Position numbers and translations under genes: made by a program. Below the pieces are notes generated by a model. That model saw only the letters and a program-made list of their open reading frames with translations. It was not told where the DNA came from and ran no database searches. 64,000 nt of DNA, taken from Quadrisphaera granulorum (GTDB taxonomy: Bacteria; Actinomycetota; Actinomycetes; Actinomycetales; Quadrisphaeraceae). The DNA is taken from assembly GCF_003149145.1 (NCBI RefSeq), contig NZ_QGDQ01000003.1, forward strand, positions 124,001 to 188,000, read 5' to 3'. Within the stretch, counting starts at the first letter, position 1; each line of letters begins with the position of its first letter. This document shows, piece after piece, positions 18,353 to 38,548 of this stretch.

Positions 18353-19035
18353 CGCGCGGCCTCCTCGCTGCGGGTGGCGCCGGCCAGGAAGGCCTCCAGC
18401 GCGCCGGAGGTGAACACGACGTCGTCCGAGCAGAGGACGTCGTAGGTGTTGAGCTGGTCAGCGAACAGCAGGTGGACGCCGGCGGCGTTCTGCAGGCTCT
18501 TCCAGCTGAGCTCGTCGCCGCGCTCCAGCACCACGAGGCGCTGCGTGCGCTGGGACAGGCCCGAGAGCAGCCCAATGGCGCTCTTGGTGCTCGGCGCCTC
18601 GCCCGCCACGACGGTGGAGAGGACGTGCACGCGCTCGTGACGGGCCCGGTCGGAGAGGGCACCGCGGAGGGCGGCAGCCTTCATCTTCTTGGGCGTCCGC
18701 TGCGAGTAGTCGCGCGGCTGCGGGCCGTGGACGACGCCACCGCCGGCGAACTGCGGGGCGCGGGTCGAGCCCTGGCGGGCGCGGCCGGTGCCCTTCTGCT
18801 TGTAGGGCTTCTTGCCACCGCCGCGGACTTCACCGCGGGTCTTCGTGGCGTGGGTGCCCTGACGAGCGGCGGCCAGCTGCGCCACCACGACCTGGTGGAT
18901 GAGCGGCACGTTGGTCTGGACGTCGAAGACGGCGCCCGGAAGGGTCACGGAACCGGCGGCGGAGCCGTCGGGGCCGATGACGTCGACCGTGCGGTCCGCT
19001 GGGGCCGCGTCCAGGGTCTCAGTGGTGGTGGTCAT
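18349..19035 (-). CDS. rplD: Ribosomal protein uL4
   Basis: Tunnel-constriction protein and, in E. coli, the autoregulator of the S10 operon. The 228-residue product has the extended loop [20 protein letters not shown]. The start [10 protein letters not shown] gives a short Thr-rich extension. It follows rplC by 5 nt. Confidence 0.96.
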   Translation of the reverse strand: MTTTTETLDAAPADRTVDVIGPDGSAAGSVTLPGAVFDVQTNVPLIHQVVVAQLAAARQGTHATKTRGEVRGGGKKPYKQKGTGRARQGSTRAPQFAGGGVVHGPQPRDYSQRTPKKMKAAALRGALSDRARHERVHVLSTVVAGEAPSTKSAIGLLSGLSQRTQRLVVLERGDELSWKSLQNAAGVHLLFADQLNTYDVLCSDDVVFTSGALEAFLAGATRSEEAAR

Positions 19036-19040
19036 GGGGC

Positions 19041-19712
19041 TCAGCCCTCCTGAGCGGCCTTGGCCGCGGTCTTGAGGACGACGACGGCGCCACGCGGCCC
19101 CGGGACGGCGCCCTTGACGAGCACGTAGCCGCGCTCGGCGTCGACGGCGTGGACGAGCAGGTTCTGCGTGGTCTGGCGCTCGCCGCCCATGCGGCCGGCC
19201 ATGCGCAGGCCCTTGAAGACGCGACCGGGGGTGGCGCACCCGCCGATGGACCCCGGCTTGCGGTGGTTGCGGTGCGCACCGTGGCTGGCCGAGACACCGG
19301 CGAAGCCGTGGCGCTTCATGACACCCGCGAAGCCCTTGCCGCGGGTGGTCCCCGCGACGTCGATGCGCTGGCCCGCGCTGAACAGCTCGACGGTCAGCTC
19401 CTGGCCGGCCTCGTACTGGCCCGCGTCGGGCGTGCGCAGCTCCGCGACGTGACGTCGGGGCGTGGTGCCGGCCTTCTCGAAGTGGCCGGACAGCGGCTTG
19501 TTCACCTTGCGCGGGTCGATCGCCCCGAAGGCGATCTGTACCGCGTCGTAGCCGTCGGTCTCGGGGGTGCGCACCTGCGTCACCACGCACGGGCCGGCCT
19601 GGATGACGGTCACCGGGACGAGGCGGCCTGCCTCGTCCCAGACCTGGGTCATCCCGAGCTTGGTGCCCAGCAGGCCCGCGACGCGGCGGCGCGCGTCGGT
19701 GGTCGTGCTCAT
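19041..19712 (-). CDS. rplC: Ribosomal protein uL3
   Basis: Peptidyl-transferase-region protein of 223 residues. [16 protein letters not shown] near the N-terminus and [13 protein letters not shown] followed by [15 protein letters not shown], the methylated-Gln region, are diagnostic. It starts 40 nt after rpsJ. Confidence 0.97.
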   Translation of the reverse strand: MSTTTDARRRVAGLLGTKLGMTQVWDEAGRLVPVTVIQAGPCVVTQVRTPETDGYDAVQIAFGAIDPRKVNKPLSGHFEKAGTTPRRHVAELRTPDAGQYEAGQELTVELFSAGQRIDVAGTTRGKGFAGVMKRHGFAGVSASHGAHRNHRKPGSIGGCATPGRVFKGLRMAGRMGGERQTTQNLLVHAVDAERGYVLVKGAVPGPRGAVVVLKTAAKAAQEG

Positions 19713-19752
19713 CGTCGTTCTCCTCGCAGCTCTGTCTGTTCCGTGACCAGGC

Positions 19753-20061
19753 TCAGAGCTTGATCTCGATGTTGACGTCGGCGGGGAGGTCGAGGCGCAT
19801 CAGCGAGTCGACCGCCTTCGGCGTCGGGTCGATGATGTCGATCAGCCGCTTGTGCGTGCGCATCTCGAACTGCTCGCGGCTGTCCTTGTACTTGTGCGGC
19901 GAGCGGATGACGACGTACACGTTCTTCTCGGTCGGCAGCGGCACGGGGCCGACCACCGTGGCGCCGGCGTTGCTGACCGTGTCGACGATCTTGCGCGCGG
20001 AGCTGTCGATGACCTCGTGGTCGTACGACTTCAGCCGGATGCGGATCTTCTGTCCCGCCAT
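19753..20061 (-). CDS. rpsJ: Ribosomal protein uS10 / NusE
   Basis: Ribosomal protein that also acts as NusE in transcription antitermination. It is exactly 102 residues, beginning [19 protein letters not shown]. It is the first gene of the S10-spc block, with a promoter and hairpin leader in the 428-nt gap upstream. Confidence 0.97.
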   Translation of the reverse strand: MAGQKIRIRLKSYDHEVIDSSARKIVDTVSNAGATVVGPVPLPTEKNVYVVIRSPHKYKDSREQFEMRTHKRLIDIIDPTPKAVDSLMRLDLPADVNIEIKL

Positions 20062-20236
20062 GGCCCGTCCCTCTCTCGTCCCGCTGTGCCACGGGGCGGC
20101 CACCGGCCCCCGAGGTCGGGCGTGTCGCCCTGCCTCGAGCGCACTGGCGCGCTGCCACCTGTGGAGGTCTGCTGTCGTGCCCGGCTTCCCGGGCGTCGGC
20201 GATCCGCAGCTGCGGCCCGTGGGGGCCAGCAACGGG

Positions 20237-20264
20237 GCGCCCCCCGCTCAAGAGCGAGGGGCGC
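20237..20264 (-). promoter_or_regulatory. Leader hairpin before rpsJ
   Basis: Arms around 20237-20248 and 20253-20264 pair over 11 bp with one mismatch and a 4-nt loop, just after the presumed start site of the S10 transcript. It could be an attenuator or autogenous control site. Confidence 0.35.
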
Positions 20265-20284
20265 GCACGCCGGACGACCCACTT

Positions 20285-20314
20285 ATCTTGCCAGACTCCC
20301 CCCTCCCCGGTCCA
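20285..20314 (-). promoter_or_regulatory. Candidate S10 promoter
   Basis: On the minus strand TGGACC (20314-20309) and CAAGAT (20290-20285) are 18 nt apart. The -35 differs from TTGACC at one position; the -10 is poorer. Confidence 0.4.
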
Positions 20315-20422
20315 ATCCGGGCGAGGCGACCCAGAGGGCCGGCGGCAGGAGCGACAGGCGTACAGCCAGTGGGGTGGGCGCGGAGCGCGGCAGGGAACCT
20401 CCACGGCGCTCCCCCGGGCAAC

Positions 20423-20463
20423 ACACGAGAGGCCCGGGAGCCATGCTCCCGGGCCTCTCGTGT
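20423..20463 (-). terminator. Strong terminator after tuf
   Basis: This is a perfect 19-bp stem (20423-20441 with 20445-20463) with a 3-nt loop, starting 26 nt beyond the tuf stop. It should insulate tuf from the S10 unit. Confidence 0.8.
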
Positions 20464-20489
20464 CGACCTCGCCCCTCGCGGGGCTGAGA

Positions 20490-21683
<1,194 letters not shown>

Positions 21684-21716
21684 TGGGTGTTCCTCCTCGA
21701 GAGCTGTCTGATGCTG

Positions 21717-21747
21717 ATGCTAACGGGCGACCTGACGAAGCCGTCAG
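21717..21747 (-). promoter_or_regulatory. Candidate tuf promoter and fusA-end hairpin
   Basis: CTGACG (21747-21742) and TAGCAT (21722-21717) are 19 nt apart on the minus strand. A perfect 9-bp hairpin (21729-21737 with 21742-21750) overlaps both the -35 and the fusA stop. A separate tuf promoter in this gap is known in Streptomyces. Confidence 0.4.
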
Positions 21748-21748
21748 G

Positions 21749-23851
<2,103 letters not shown>

Positions 23852-23903
23852 GCTGTGGTCCTGCCTGTCCGGCCCGCAAGGGGCCCTAGGGAGTGGTGGA
23901 GGA

Positions 23904-23934
23904 CGTCCGCGCCGCCCGGTGGGCGGCGCGGACG
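23904..23934 (-). terminator. Hairpin after rpsG
   Basis: A perfect 14-bp GC stem (23904-23917 with 23921-23934) around GGT starts 5 nt after the rpsG stop and ends 52 nt before the fusA start. fusA has no obvious promoter of its own here, so this may be an attenuator rather than a full terminator. Confidence 0.55.
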
Positions 23935-23939
23935 GAAGA

Positions 23940-24410
23940 TCACCAGCGGTAGTGCGCGAACGCCTTGTTCGACTCGGCCATCTTGTGGGTGTCCTCGCGG
24001 CGCTTGACCGCGGCTCCCAGGCCGTTGCTGGCGTCGATGATCTCGTTCATCAGGCGCTCGGTCATGGTCTTCTCACGACGCGACCGCGCGTAGCTGGTGA
24101 GCCAGCGCAGCGCGAGCGTCGTGGAGCGACCGGCGCGCACCTCGATCGGGACCTGGTAGGTCGCACCACCGACGCGGCGGGACTTGACCTCGAGGGCCGG
24201 ACGGACGTTGTCCATGGCCTTCTTCAGCGCGACGACCGGGTCCTGCCCGGTCTTCTCACGAGTGCCCTCGAGAGCGCCATAGACGATGCGCTCGGCGACG
24301 GACTTCTTGCCGTCCACGAGGATCTTGTTGACGAGCTGGGTGACCAGCGGGGACCCGTAGACCGGGTCGACGACGAGCGGCCGCTTCGGGGCCGGTCCCT
24401 TGCGAGGCAT
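23940..24410 (-). CDS. rpsG: Ribosomal protein uS7
   Basis: Head-assembly initiator and, in E. coli, the str-operon repressor; 156 residues. It begins [20 protein letters not shown] and contains [26 protein letters not shown]. Its ATG shares a base with the rpsL stop (TGATG). Confidence 0.97.
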   Translation of the reverse strand: MPRKGPAPKRPLVVDPVYGSPLVTQLVNKILVDGKKSVAERIVYGALEGTREKTGQDPVVALKKAMDNVRPALEVKSRRVGGATYQVPIEVRAGRSTTLALRWLTSYARSRREKTMTERLMNEIIDASNGLGAAVKRREDTHKMAESNKAFAHYRW

Positions 24411-24781
24411 CAGTTCCCCTTCTTGGCGCCGTAGCGGCTGCGGGCCTGCTTGCGGTTCTTGACGGCCTGGGTGTCGAGCGCACCGCGCACGATCTTGTAA
24501 CGGACGCCCGGGAGGTCCTTCACACGACCACCACGGACCAGGACGATGGAGTGCTCCTGGAGGTTGTGGCCCTCGCCCGGGATGTAGGCGGTGACCTCGA
24601 CCTGGCTCGACAGGCGCACGCGCGCGACCTTGCGCAGCGCGGAGTTCGGCTTCTTCGGGGTGGTCGTGTACACGCGCGTGCACACCCCGCGCCGCTGCGG
24701 GCTCCCCTTGAGGGCCGGTGTCTTCGTCTTGGTGGCCTTGTCCTGGCGGCCCTTGCGGACCAACTGCTGAATGGTGGGCAC
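24410..24781 (-). CDS. rpsL: Ribosomal protein uS12
   Basis: Decoding-centre protein of 123 residues starting [12 protein letters not shown]. Both lysines linked to streptomycin resistance when mutated (in TTPKKPNSA and GGRVKDLPG) are wild type. The start is GTG with GGAG 6 nt upstream. It is the first gene of the str block, behind a strong promoter. Confidence 0.97.
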   Translation of the reverse strand: MPTIQQLVRKGRQDKATKTKTPALKGSPQRRGVCTRVYTTTPKKPNSALRKVARVRLSSQVEVTAYIPGEGHNLQEHSIVLVRGGRVKDLPGVRYKIVRGALDTQAVKNRKQARSRYGAKKGN

Positions 24782-24997
24782 TGAGTCTCCGTGGGTAGTG
24801 ACGTGCGTCTGGCTGTGTCGCGGGCTGCCGGCGGCTGGAGATGACTCCCACCACCGCTCGTACTGCCTGGCCCCCGTGGTCGGGCACGTCCGACTGCCTG
24901 GCGGGGTCGACCCGCCGGACCCGGCCCGGACAGCGGGCCCTGGAAGAGCGACACGGTCTTGGCGCACGGAGGCCCGGGCGCGCCCGGGCTTCTGACG

Positions 24998-25027
24998 AGA
25001 CTACGCGGTGCCCGATACACCAGTCAA
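24998..25027 (-). promoter_or_regulatory. Promoter of the str block
   Basis: On the minus strand TTGACT (25027-25022) is followed after 18 nt by TAGTCT (25003-24998). It is the best promoter in the window, and its -35 box uses the T-tract of the rpoC terminator. Confidence 0.75.
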
Positions 25028-25028
25028 A

Positions 25029-25066
25029 ACGCCCCCGACGACGGGGTGTCCCGTCGTCGGGGGCGT
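25029..25066 (-). terminator. Intrinsic terminator of rpoC
   Basis: A perfect 17-bp stem (25029-25045 with 25050-25066), loop GTGT, is followed on the minus strand by a T-run (GTTTTGACT). It is the only hairpin here with a clear T-tract. Confidence 0.85.
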
Positions 25067-25124
25067 CCCGACATCACCCCGGCGGCGGCCCCTCTCACCA
25101 GGGGAACCGCCGCAGGGTGCTGGC

Positions 25125-29006
<3,882 letters not shown>

Positions 29007-29076
29007 GGATGTCCTCTCGGTGGTGCTCAGGGGTGCTCCCCGGGGAGCAGAGCTGGGGTGCTGGGAGAGGGAGGCG

Positions 29077-29108
29077 CCGGCGCGGCCCCCCAGCGGGGGC
29101 CGCGCCGG
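29077..29108 (-). terminator. Hairpin between rpoB and rpoC
   Basis: A perfect 14-bp GC stem (29077-29090 with 29095-29108) with loop CAGC begins 20 nt after the rpoB stop. Because rpoC is expected on the same transcript, it is more likely an attenuator or processing site than a full stop. Confidence 0.5.
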
Positions 29109-29128
29109 GTCGAAGGCAGAGGAGGTCG

Positions 29129-32611
<3,483 letters not shown>

Positions 32612-32714
32612 GAGGAGTCCTTCCACGGGCCTGCGGACGGTGCGGGCGCATGCCAGCGAACCCCTATCCGGTGTGGACCGGAATCAGGGCATGCAAGAGT
32701 GTGCGCAAGGGGCT

Positions 32715-32743
32715 ATCGTAGACCGCCGCCTCACACAAGTCCA
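32715..32743 (-). promoter_or_regulatory. Candidate rpoB promoter
   Basis: TGGACT (32743-32738) and TACGAT (32720-32715) are 17 nt apart on the minus strand, one mismatch from TTGACT and a good TANNNT. Confidence 0.55.
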
Positions 32744-32943
32744 GCCGCCGTCGCCAGCGGCTACCCGGAGCGATGCCGCTACGGGTCAGTCTCTTCATCG
32801 AGGGGCCCGTGGCGGTTCACGGCAGCTGCTCCGGCGATGAGAATGCCCCCGCCACTGCCCCCCGTCAAGCAGGCGCGCGGTCGTCGGGCCCCAGCACGGC
32901 GTGGGGCGGCTCACGCCGGGGGCTGGTCACGCCTCGGAACGCG

Positions 32944-32979
32944 GCAGCGGCGCCGGTCCCAGGGGGCCGGCGCCGCTGC
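32944..32979 (-). terminator. Hairpin terminator after rplL
   Basis: A 13-bp perfect stem (32944-32956 with 32967-32979) and 10-nt loop lie 73 nt past the rplL stop. In other bacteria a partial terminator sits between rplL and rpoB. Confidence 0.6.
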
Positions 32980-33052
32980 GCAGGGTGGTGCGATGGCGCC
33001 GCGAAGGCACCGGGGTGGTCCGGGTCGCCCGCGAGGACGACCCAGACCCGTC

Positions 33053-33442
33053 TCACTTGACGGAGACGGTGGCGCCAGCGCCCTCGAGCTGCGCCTTGGC
33101 CTTCTCGGCGGCGTCCTTGGCAACCTTCTCCAGGACGGGCTTGGGGGCGCCGTCCACGAGGTCCTTGGCCTCCTTCAGGCCGAGGCTCGTGAGGGCGCGC
33201 ACCTCCTTGATGACCTGGATCTTCTTGTCGCCGGCGGCCTCGAGGATGACGTCGAACTCGGTCTGCTCCTCGACCTCCTCGGCGGCGGCAGCGCCACCAG
33301 CGGCGCCACCGGCGGCGATCGCGACGGGGGCGGCGGCGGTGACCTCGAAGACCTCCTCGAACTTCTTCACGAAGTCCGAGAGCTCGATGAGGGTCATTTC
33401 CTTGAAGGCGTCGAGCAGCTCGTCAGCGGACAGCTTGGCCAT
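33053..33442 (-). CDS. rplL: Ribosomal protein bL12 (L7/L12)
   Basis: Stalk protein that recruits translational GTPases; 129 residues. The N-terminal dimerisation helices (1-35), an Ala/Gly-rich hinge (about 36-55) and the C-terminal domain with [22 protein letters not shown] and [14 protein letters not shown] are intact. It follows rplJ by 81 nt. Confidence 0.97.
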   Translation of the reverse strand: MAKLSADELLDAFKEMTLIELSDFVKKFEEVFEVTAAAPVAIAAGGAAGGAAAAEEVEEQTEFDVILEAAGDKKIQVIKEVRALTSLGLKEAKDLVDGAPKPVLEKVAKDAAEKAKAQLEGAGATVSVK

Positions 33443-33523
33443 GGTGGCTCTCCTTGTTCAGTCTGGTCGTGCGTGTCTGGGGTGGTGCAGGGCGGAGGGC
33501 ACGTGGCCCCTCGCTCGGGGCCG

Positions 33524-34102
33524 TCAGGCCTCGTCGGCCGCGGGGGCGGCCTCGTCGGCGGCCGGCGCGTCGCTCGCGGCCGGGGTACCGGCCTCGACCT
33601 TGGCGCGGAGCGCGTCGACGGTGCGGGCGGCCTTCGACAGCGGCGCGTTGAAGACGTACGCGGCGCGGTTGAGGGAGCCCTTGAGGGCGCCGGCCATCTT
33701 GGCCAGGAGCACCTCGCGGGGCTCGAGGTCGGCCAGAGCCGAGACCTCGGCCGCGGTGAGCGGCTTGCCCTCGAGGAAGCCCGACTTGATGACGAGCGCC
33801 GGGTTGGTCTTGGCGAACGCGCGCAGGCCCTTGGCGGCCTCCACCGGGTCACCGGTGATGAACGCGATCGCGGTCGGGCCAGCGAGCTGGCCGTCGAACG
33901 CGTCGACGCCAGCGTTCTTCGCGGCGATGGCCGTGAGGGTGTTCTTGACAACGTTGTAGCTGCCGTGGTCGCCGATCGCGCGGCGCAGCTGCTTGAGCTG
34001 CGCAACGGTCAGGCCGCGGTACTCCGTGAGCACGCCGGCGTTCGCCTCGCGGAAGAGCTCGGTGAGCTCTGCGACGGCTGCTTCTTTCTCAGCGGTGGGC
34101 AC
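33524..34102 (-). CDS. rplJ: Ribosomal protein uL10
   Basis: Base of the ribosomal stalk, binding 23S rRNA and bL12 dimers. The GTG at 34102 has AGGAGG just upstream and gives [17 protein letters not shown], 192 residues; the tail after ~170 is an Ala/Asp-rich extension. [18 protein letters not shown] is typical. A structured leader precedes it. Confidence 0.95.
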   Translation of the reverse strand: MPTAEKEAAVAELTELFREANAGVLTEYRGLTVAQLKQLRRAIGDHGSYNVVKNTLTAIAAKNAGVDAFDGQLAGPTAIAFITGDPVEAAKGLRAFAKTNPALVIKSGFLEGKPLTAAEVSALADLEPREVLLAKMAGALKGSLNRAAYVFNAPLSKAARTVDALRAKVEAGTPAASDAPAADEAAPAADEA

Positions 34103-34145
34103 GATCCTCCTTCCGGGGGTGCGTGTCAGTCGTGCGGCGGGCCAC

Positions 34146-34231
34146 CCACCGGTCTCCCGGTGGCGCGACCCGGCCGCCGGCGGTCCCGGCCCACAGACGA
34201 CAAGAGCCCCGGCGCTCGGCGCACGGGGCTC
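34146..34231 (-). promoter_or_regulatory. Possible L10 leader of rplJ-rplL
   Basis: Two hairpins lie 44-130 nt before rplJ: 34146-34152 with 34157-34163 (7 bp) and 34204-34214 with 34220-34231 (11 bp, one bulge). Autogenous binding by the uL10-bL12 complex to such leaders is known in other bacteria; the kink-turn motif was not verified. Confidence 0.35.
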
Positions 34232-34436
34232 GCAGGCGGCACGACCCGACGCGTGGTCGGGGTGCTGCTGGATCTCGCTCACCTGCGCTGGACTCCCGCG
34301 AGAGCGGGACCTTCGGCGACTGACTGGGAACAGGCAGCCGCGACCGGCGGTCTTCGGTAGGTCAAGCCTACTACGCGACGGCAGGTGTCCCGGACCACGC
34401 GAGCACGCCGGGGCCTTCGGGAGGGAGCCGAGGACG

Positions 34437-34478
34437 ACGACGGCCCCGCGCCAGCAGATGCCAGCGCGGGGCCGTCGT
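34437..34478 (-). terminator. Terminator after rplA
   Basis: A perfect 15-bp stem (34437-34451 with 34464-34478) with a 12-nt loop starts 26 nt beyond the rplA stop. Confidence 0.7.
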
Positions 34479-34503
34479 GCGCCCATGAGGGCGCGAGGCG
34501 GTG

Positions 34504-35226
34504 TCAGGCCGAGACGGCCGCGCCGTCCTCGAGGAGGTTGCGCGTGCGGGCCGGGTCCACCGGGATACCCGGGCCCATCGTCGTCGCGATGGTGGCCTTG
34601 CTGATGTAGCGGCCCTTGGAGGCGGCCGGCTTGAGACGGAGCACCTCGTCGAGGGCGGCGGCGTAGTTCTCCACCAGCGCGGCCTCGGAGAAGGAGGTCT
34701 TGCCGATGATGAAGTGCAGGTTCGAGTGCTTGTCCACGCGGAACTCGATCTTGCCGCCCTTGATCTCCGTGACGGCCTTGGCGACGTCCATCGTCACGGT
34801 GCCCGTCTTGGGGTTCGGCATGAGGCCGCGGGGACCGAGCACGCGACCGAGGCGGCCGACCTTGCCCATGAGGTCCGGGGTGGCGACGGCGGCGTCGAAG
34901 TCGAGGAAGCCCCCGGCGACGCGCTCGATGAGCTCGTCACCGCCGACGATGTCGGCGCCGGCAGCCTCGGCGGCCGCGGCGCGCGGCCCCACCGCGAAGA
35001 CCAGGACGCGGGCCGTCTTGCCGGTGCCGTGGGGCAGGTTGACGGTGCCGCGGACCATCTGGTCGGCCTTGCGGGGGTCGACCCCGAGGCGGAAGGCGAC
35101 CTCGACGGTGGCGTCGTACTTGGTGACCGAGGTGTCCTTGGCCAGCTTCACGGCGTCGAGCGGGCTGTAGAGCGCCTCGCGGTCGACCTTCTCGGCGGCG
35201 GCGCGGTAGGCCTTGCTGTGCTTCAC
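34504..35226 (-). CDS. rplA: Ribosomal protein uL1
   Basis: L1-stalk protein and classical repressor of rplK-rplA; 240 residues. [17 protein letters not shown] and the signature [21 protein letters not shown] are present. The GTG at 35226 gives [16 protein letters not shown] 115-nt gap separates it from rplK. Confidence 0.96.
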   Translation of the reverse strand: MKHSKAYRAAAEKVDREALYSPLDAVKLAKDTSVTKYDATVEVAFRLGVDPRKADQMVRGTVNLPHGTGKTARVLVFAVGPRAAAAEAAGADIVGGDELIERVAGGFLDFDAAVATPDLMGKVGRLGRVLGPRGLMPNPKTGTVTMDVAKAVTEIKGGKIEFRVDKHSNLHFIIGKTSFSEAALVENYAAALDEVLRLKPAASKGRYISKATIATTMGPGIPVDPARTRNLLEDGAAVSA

Positions 35227-35341
35227 GGGTCTCTTCTCTCTGTGGTCAGGCGGCCCGGTTCGCTGCGGGCCTCCCACGACTGCTGGGGTGCTGGGCCGGC
35301 AGTGCCCTGCCGGGGTGACGCTGGGTGACGCAGGGGCGAGC

Positions 35342-35773
35342 TCAGCCCTGGACGGTGATGCCCATCGAGCGCGCGGTGCCAGCGATGATCTTCATCGCGG
35401 CGTCGACGTCGTTGGCGTTGAGGTCCTGGAGCTTCTGCTCGGCGATCGCCCGCACCTGGTCGCTCGTGAGCGAGGCGACCTTGGTGGTGTGCGGCGTCGG
35501 GGAGCCCTTGGCCACGCCAGCGGCCTTCTTGATGAGCTCCGCAGCCGGCGGGGTCTTGAGGATGAACGTGAACGAACGGTCCTCGTAGACGGTGATCTCG
35601 ACGGGGACCACGTTGCCGCGCTGCGACTCGGTGGCGGCGTTGTACGCCTTGCAGAACTCCATGATGTTCACGCCGTGCTGGCCCAGCGCGGGGCCGATCG
35701 GCGGGGCCGGGGTGGCCGCGCCAGCGTTGATCTGGAGCTTGATGAGTCCGGAGACCCGCTTCTTGGGGGGCAT
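35342..35773 (-). CDS. rplK: Ribosomal protein uL11
   Basis: GTPase-centre protein, 143 residues, beginning [20 protein letters not shown] with the proline-rich [19 protein letters not shown], the thiostrepton-contact domain. It follows nusG by 64 nt. Confidence 0.97.
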   Translation of the reverse strand: MPPKKRVSGLIKLQINAGAATPAPPIGPALGQHGVNIMEFCKAYNAATESQRGNVVPVEITVYEDRSFTFILKTPPAAELIKKAAGVAKGSPTPHTTKVASLTSDQVRAIAEQKLQDLNANDVDAAMKIIAGTARSMGITVQG

Positions 35774-35837
35774 GGCTCTTCTCTACCTCGTGGACGTGGG
35801 GCGTCGTGGTGCCGGAGCGCCGCGGTGCGGCAGCCGG

Positions 35838-36644
35838 TCAGATCTTGGCGACCTGGCCGAAGGACAGCTCGACCGGCGTCTCCCGGCCGAAGATGGAGAC
35901 CAGCACCTGCACGGTGCGACGGTCGGTGTTGATCTCCGAGATGGTGGCGGGCATCGTCTCGAACGGGCCCTCCATGACGGTGACCGACTCGCCGACCTCG
36001 AAGTCGACCTCGGTGACCGGGGCCGCCTTGGCCGTGGCCTTGGTGCCCTCCTTCGGCTCCAGGGCCGGCGCCAGCATCGAGAAGACCTCGTCGGTGCTCA
36101 GCGGCACCGGCTGGTGGGTGTTGCCGACGAAGCCGGTGACGCCGGGGGTGTGACGCACCGCACCCCAGGACTCGTTGGTGAGGTCCATCCGGACCAGCAC
36201 GTAGCCCGGGATACGCACGCGGCGCACGAGCTTCGGCTGGCCGTTCTTGATCTCACGGACCTCTTCCATGGGCACCTCGACCTGGAAGATGTAGTCCTCC
36301 ATGTTGAGGCTGCCGATGCGGTTCTCGAGGTTGCTCTTCACGCGGTTCTCGTAGCCCGCGTACGAGTGGATGACGAACCAGTCGCCCGGGGCGCGGCGCA
36401 GCTGCGCCTTGAACTCCTCGACGGGGTCGACGTCGTCGTCCTCGTCGGGAGCGTCGGCGCCTTCCGACACCTCGGGCTCCTCGTCGGTGGAGTCTGCCTC
36501 GGCGGCCTCGTCCGTGACGGCCTCGGGCTCGGTGTGGTCCTGCTCCTCGTCCTGCGCGGGCGCCGAGGCGCCGTCCACCTCGAGGGTCTCGTCGGCGGCG
36601 TCGGCGTCGAAGGTCTCGCGGGCGTCGTAGGACTGCTGGGACAC
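35838..36644 (-). CDS. nusG: Transcription termination/antitermination factor NusG
   Basis: Binds RNA polymerase and couples it to Rho or the ribosome. The NGN domain ([19 protein letters not shown], about 88-106) and the C-terminal KOW domain ([18 protein letters not shown]) are complete. The first ~85 residues are a very acidic extension, as in other actinobacteria, giving 268 residues. The start is GTG. It follows secE by 62 nt. Confidence 0.97.
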   Translation of the reverse strand: MSQQSYDARETFDADAADETLEVDGASAPAQDEEQDHTEPEAVTDEAAEADSTDEEPEVSEGADAPDEDDDVDPVEEFKAQLRRAPGDWFVIHSYAGYENRVKSNLENRIGSLNMEDYIFQVEVPMEEVREIKNGQPKLVRRVRIPGYVLVRMDLTNESWGAVRHTPGVTGFVGNTHQPVPLSTDEVFSMLAPALEPKEGTKATAKAAPVTEVDFEVGESVTVMEGPFETMPATISEINTDRRTVQVLVSIFGRETPVELSFGQVAKI

Positions 36645-36706
36645 GATGGGAGGGCCTGCTTCCTGTCTGCGGGTGCTGCTGGTGGTCGGACGCGCTGCGG
36701 AAGCGC

Positions 36707-36961
36707 TCAGCCGGCGCCGAGCACCCAGAACACGAGGCGCCCGAAGCCGAGGTCCAGCAGGGACACGTACGTCATGACGACGGCGACGAAGACCAGCACC
36801 ACCGAGGTGTAGGTCACGAGCTCGTCCCGGGTGGGGTAGACCACCTTCTTGAGCTCGCCGACCACCTCGCGCAGGAACACGAGCAGCCGCGCGAAGGGAC
36901 CTCCGCGACGGCTCGTCGCCGCAGTCGCCCCGGAGGCGCTGCCGGGCTGGGTGTCCGTCAC
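36707..36961 (-). CDS. secE: Preprotein translocase subunit SecE
   Basis: Essential small subunit of SecYEG: 84 residues with one C-terminal membrane segment (about 50-70) after the conserved amphipathic [20 protein letters not shown]. The start is GTG with GAGGAGG upstream. It lies downstream of tRNA-Trp, the usual actinobacterial arrangement. Confidence 0.96.
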   Translation of the reverse strand: MTDTQPGSASGATAATSRRGGPFARLLVFLREVVGELKKVVYPTRDELVTYTSVVLVFVAVVMTYVSLLDLGFGRLVFWVLGAG

Positions 36962-37053
36962 GTCGGTCGCACCTCCTCGGCCGGCGTGCGCCGGCGTTCC
37001 GCGTTAGCTGCTGTGCTGCTGTGTCTCGCTCGCTGGTCTTGCTGTCTTCCTCG

Positions 37054-37126
37054 CAGGGCAGGCGGGACTCGAACCCGCAACCGCCGGTTTTGGAGACCGG
37101 TGCGCTACCAATTGCGCCACTGCCCT
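37054..37126 (-). tRNA. tRNA-Trp (CCA)
   Basis: A 73-nt cloverleaf. The 7-bp acceptor AGGGCAG/CTGCCCT, the anticodon loop CTCCAAA (anticodon CCA), the T-loop TTCGAGT and discriminator G fit tRNA-Trp. A -10-like TATGCT lies at 37211-37206, about 80 nt upstream. Confidence 0.96.
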
Positions 37127-37266
37127 TCGGTGGCCGGCCCTGCTCGTGCTGGATCCGGGTCTGTCGGACGCCCGGACGCAGGCAGCACGCGACTACCGGT
37201 CTGCAAGCATACCCACTGCCGAGGGTGGGCGTGACCGGCTCGGCCGGCTGCGAGAGGATCGTCTCC

Positions 37267-38526
37267 GTGAGTGCCGTCGCCTCCAGCCAGCCGTCCTCCC
37301 CCTCCTCCGGTCACCCCGCAGGCCAGCCGCGACGGGTCTCGGCCCGCCTGGCCGCCATCGCGGAGTCGGCCACGCTCGCCGTCGACGCGAAGGCGAAGGC
37401 ACTCAAGGCCCTGGGCCGGCCCGTCATCGGCTTCGGCGCGGGCGAGCCCGACTTCCCCACTCCCGCCGACATCGTCGAGGTGGCGGCCGCGGCCTGCCGC
37501 GACCCGAAGAACCACCGGTACACCCCCGCGGGCGGGCTGCCGGAGATGAAGGCCGCGGTGGTCGCGAAGACCGCACGCGACTCCGGCTACGAGGTGGCCC
37601 CGGAGCAGGTGCTCATCACCAACGGCGGCAAGCAGGCCGTCTACACCGCGTTCGCCGCGCTGTGCGACCCGGGCGACGAGGTCATCCTCCCGGCCCCCTA
37701 CTGGACCACCTACCCCGAGGCCGTGCGCCTGGCGGGCGGCGTGCCGGTCGAGGTGTTCGCCGGCGAGGACCAGGACTACCTCGTCACCGTGGAGCAGCTC
37801 GAGGCGGCCCGCACGCCGCGCACGAAGGCGCTGCTGTTCTGCTCGCCATCCAACCCGACCGGCGCCGTCTACGACGAGGCGCAGGTGCGCGCCATCGGCG
37901 AGTGGGCGCTCGAGCACGGCGTCTGGGTGGTCACCGACGAGATCTACGAGCACCTCCTCTACGACGGCGCCACCGCGCCGTCGATGCCGGTCGTCGTCCC
38001 CGAGCTCGCCGACACGACCCTCGTGCTCAACGGCGTCGCCAAGACGTACGCGATGACCGGCTGGCGCGTGGGGTGGCTGATCGGCCCGCGCGACGTCGTC
38101 AAGGCCGGCACCAACCTCCAGAGCCACCTCACGAGCAACGTCGCCGACGTCTCCCAGCGCGCGGCGATCGCTGCCCTCACCGGGCCGCTCGACGCGGTGG
38201 CGCAGATGCGGGAGGCCTTCGACCGTCGTCGCCGCACGATGGTGGAGATGCTCTCGGCCATCGACGGGGTCGACTGCCCGACCCCGCGCGGCGCCTTCTA
38301 CGCCTACCCGTCGGTGAAGGCGCTGATGGGCCGCACGATCCGCGGCCGTGTCCCCACCACGAGCGCGGAACTGGCGACGCTGCTGCTCGAGGAGGCCGAG
38401 GTCGCCGTCGTCCCCGGTGAGGCCTTCGGGCCGACCGGGTACCTGCGGCTGTCCTACGCCCTGGGCGACGACGACCTCGTCGAGGGCGTCAGCCGCATCC
38501 AGCGGGTGCTCGGCGAGGCTCGCTGA
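37267..38526 (+). CDS. aspC: Class I/II PLP aminotransferase, probable aspartate aminotransferase
   Basis: Fold-type I aminotransferase, probably aspartate:2-oxoglutarate. The 419-residue product has [11 protein letters not shown], the SPSNPTG motif, the PLP lysine at about residue 259 in [13 protein letters not shown], and the substrate-carboxylate arginine region YLRLSYAL. The GTG at 37267 has GAGAGGA 8 nt upstream. It is divergent from tRNA-Trp and secE, its conserved place in actinobacteria, which supports the aspC assignment; exact substrate is inferred. Confidence 0.9.
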   Translation: MSAVASSQPSSPSSGHPAGQPRRVSARLAAIAESATLAVDAKAKALKALGRPVIGFGAGEPDFPTPADIVEVAAAACRDPKNHRYTPAGGLPEMKAAVVAKTARDSGYEVAPEQVLITNGGKQAVYTAFAALCDPGDEVILPAPYWTTYPEAVRLAGGVPVEVFAGEDQDYLVTVEQLEAARTPRTKALLFCSPSNPTGAVYDEAQVRAIGEWALEHGVWVVTDEIYEHLLYDGATAPSMPVVVPELADTTLVLNGVAKTYAMTGWRVGWLIGPRDVVKAGTNLQSHLTSNVADVSQRAAIAALTGPLDAVAQMREAFDRRRRTMVEMLSAIDGVDCPTPRGAFYAYPSVKALMGRTIRGRVPTTSAELATLLLEEAEVAVVPGEAFGPTGYLRLSYALGDDDLVEGVSRIQRVLGEAR

Positions 38527-38548
38527 GGGCGGGCCGACAGACCAACCG

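Larger units (their letters stand above)
20062..20489. other. Gap between tuf and rpsJ
   Basis: This 428-nt gap contains, in the direction of transcription, the tuf terminator (20423-20463), a candidate S10 promoter (20285-20314), a leader hairpin (20237-20264) and a GC-rich leader of about 220 nt. No coding frame is convincing. Confidence 0.6.
24782..25124. other. Gap between rpoC and rpsL
   Basis: This 343-nt gap holds the rpoC terminator (25029-25066), the rpsL promoter (24998-25027) and a leader of about 210 nt. The leader begins with an 18-nt GC palindrome at 24972-24989, close to the predicted start of transcription. No coding sequence is apparent. Confidence 0.65.
32612..33052. other. 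Gap between rplL and rpoB
   Basis: This 441-nt gap contains the rplJ-rplL terminator hairpin (32944-32979), a candidate rpoB promoter (32715-32743) and a leader of about 95 nt. Nothing coding is recognised. Confidence 0.6.
34103..34503. other. Gap between rplA and rplJ
   Basis: This 401-nt gap holds the rplA terminator (34437-34478), a -10-like TAGGCT (34370-34365) without a good -35, and the structured rplJ leader (34146-34231). TTGACC at 34365-34360 has no partner -10. Confidence 0.5.

Noticed and set aside
34360-34365. TTGACC as a -35 box for rplJ
   Set aside because: No acceptable -10 lies 16-19 nt downstream on the minus strand.
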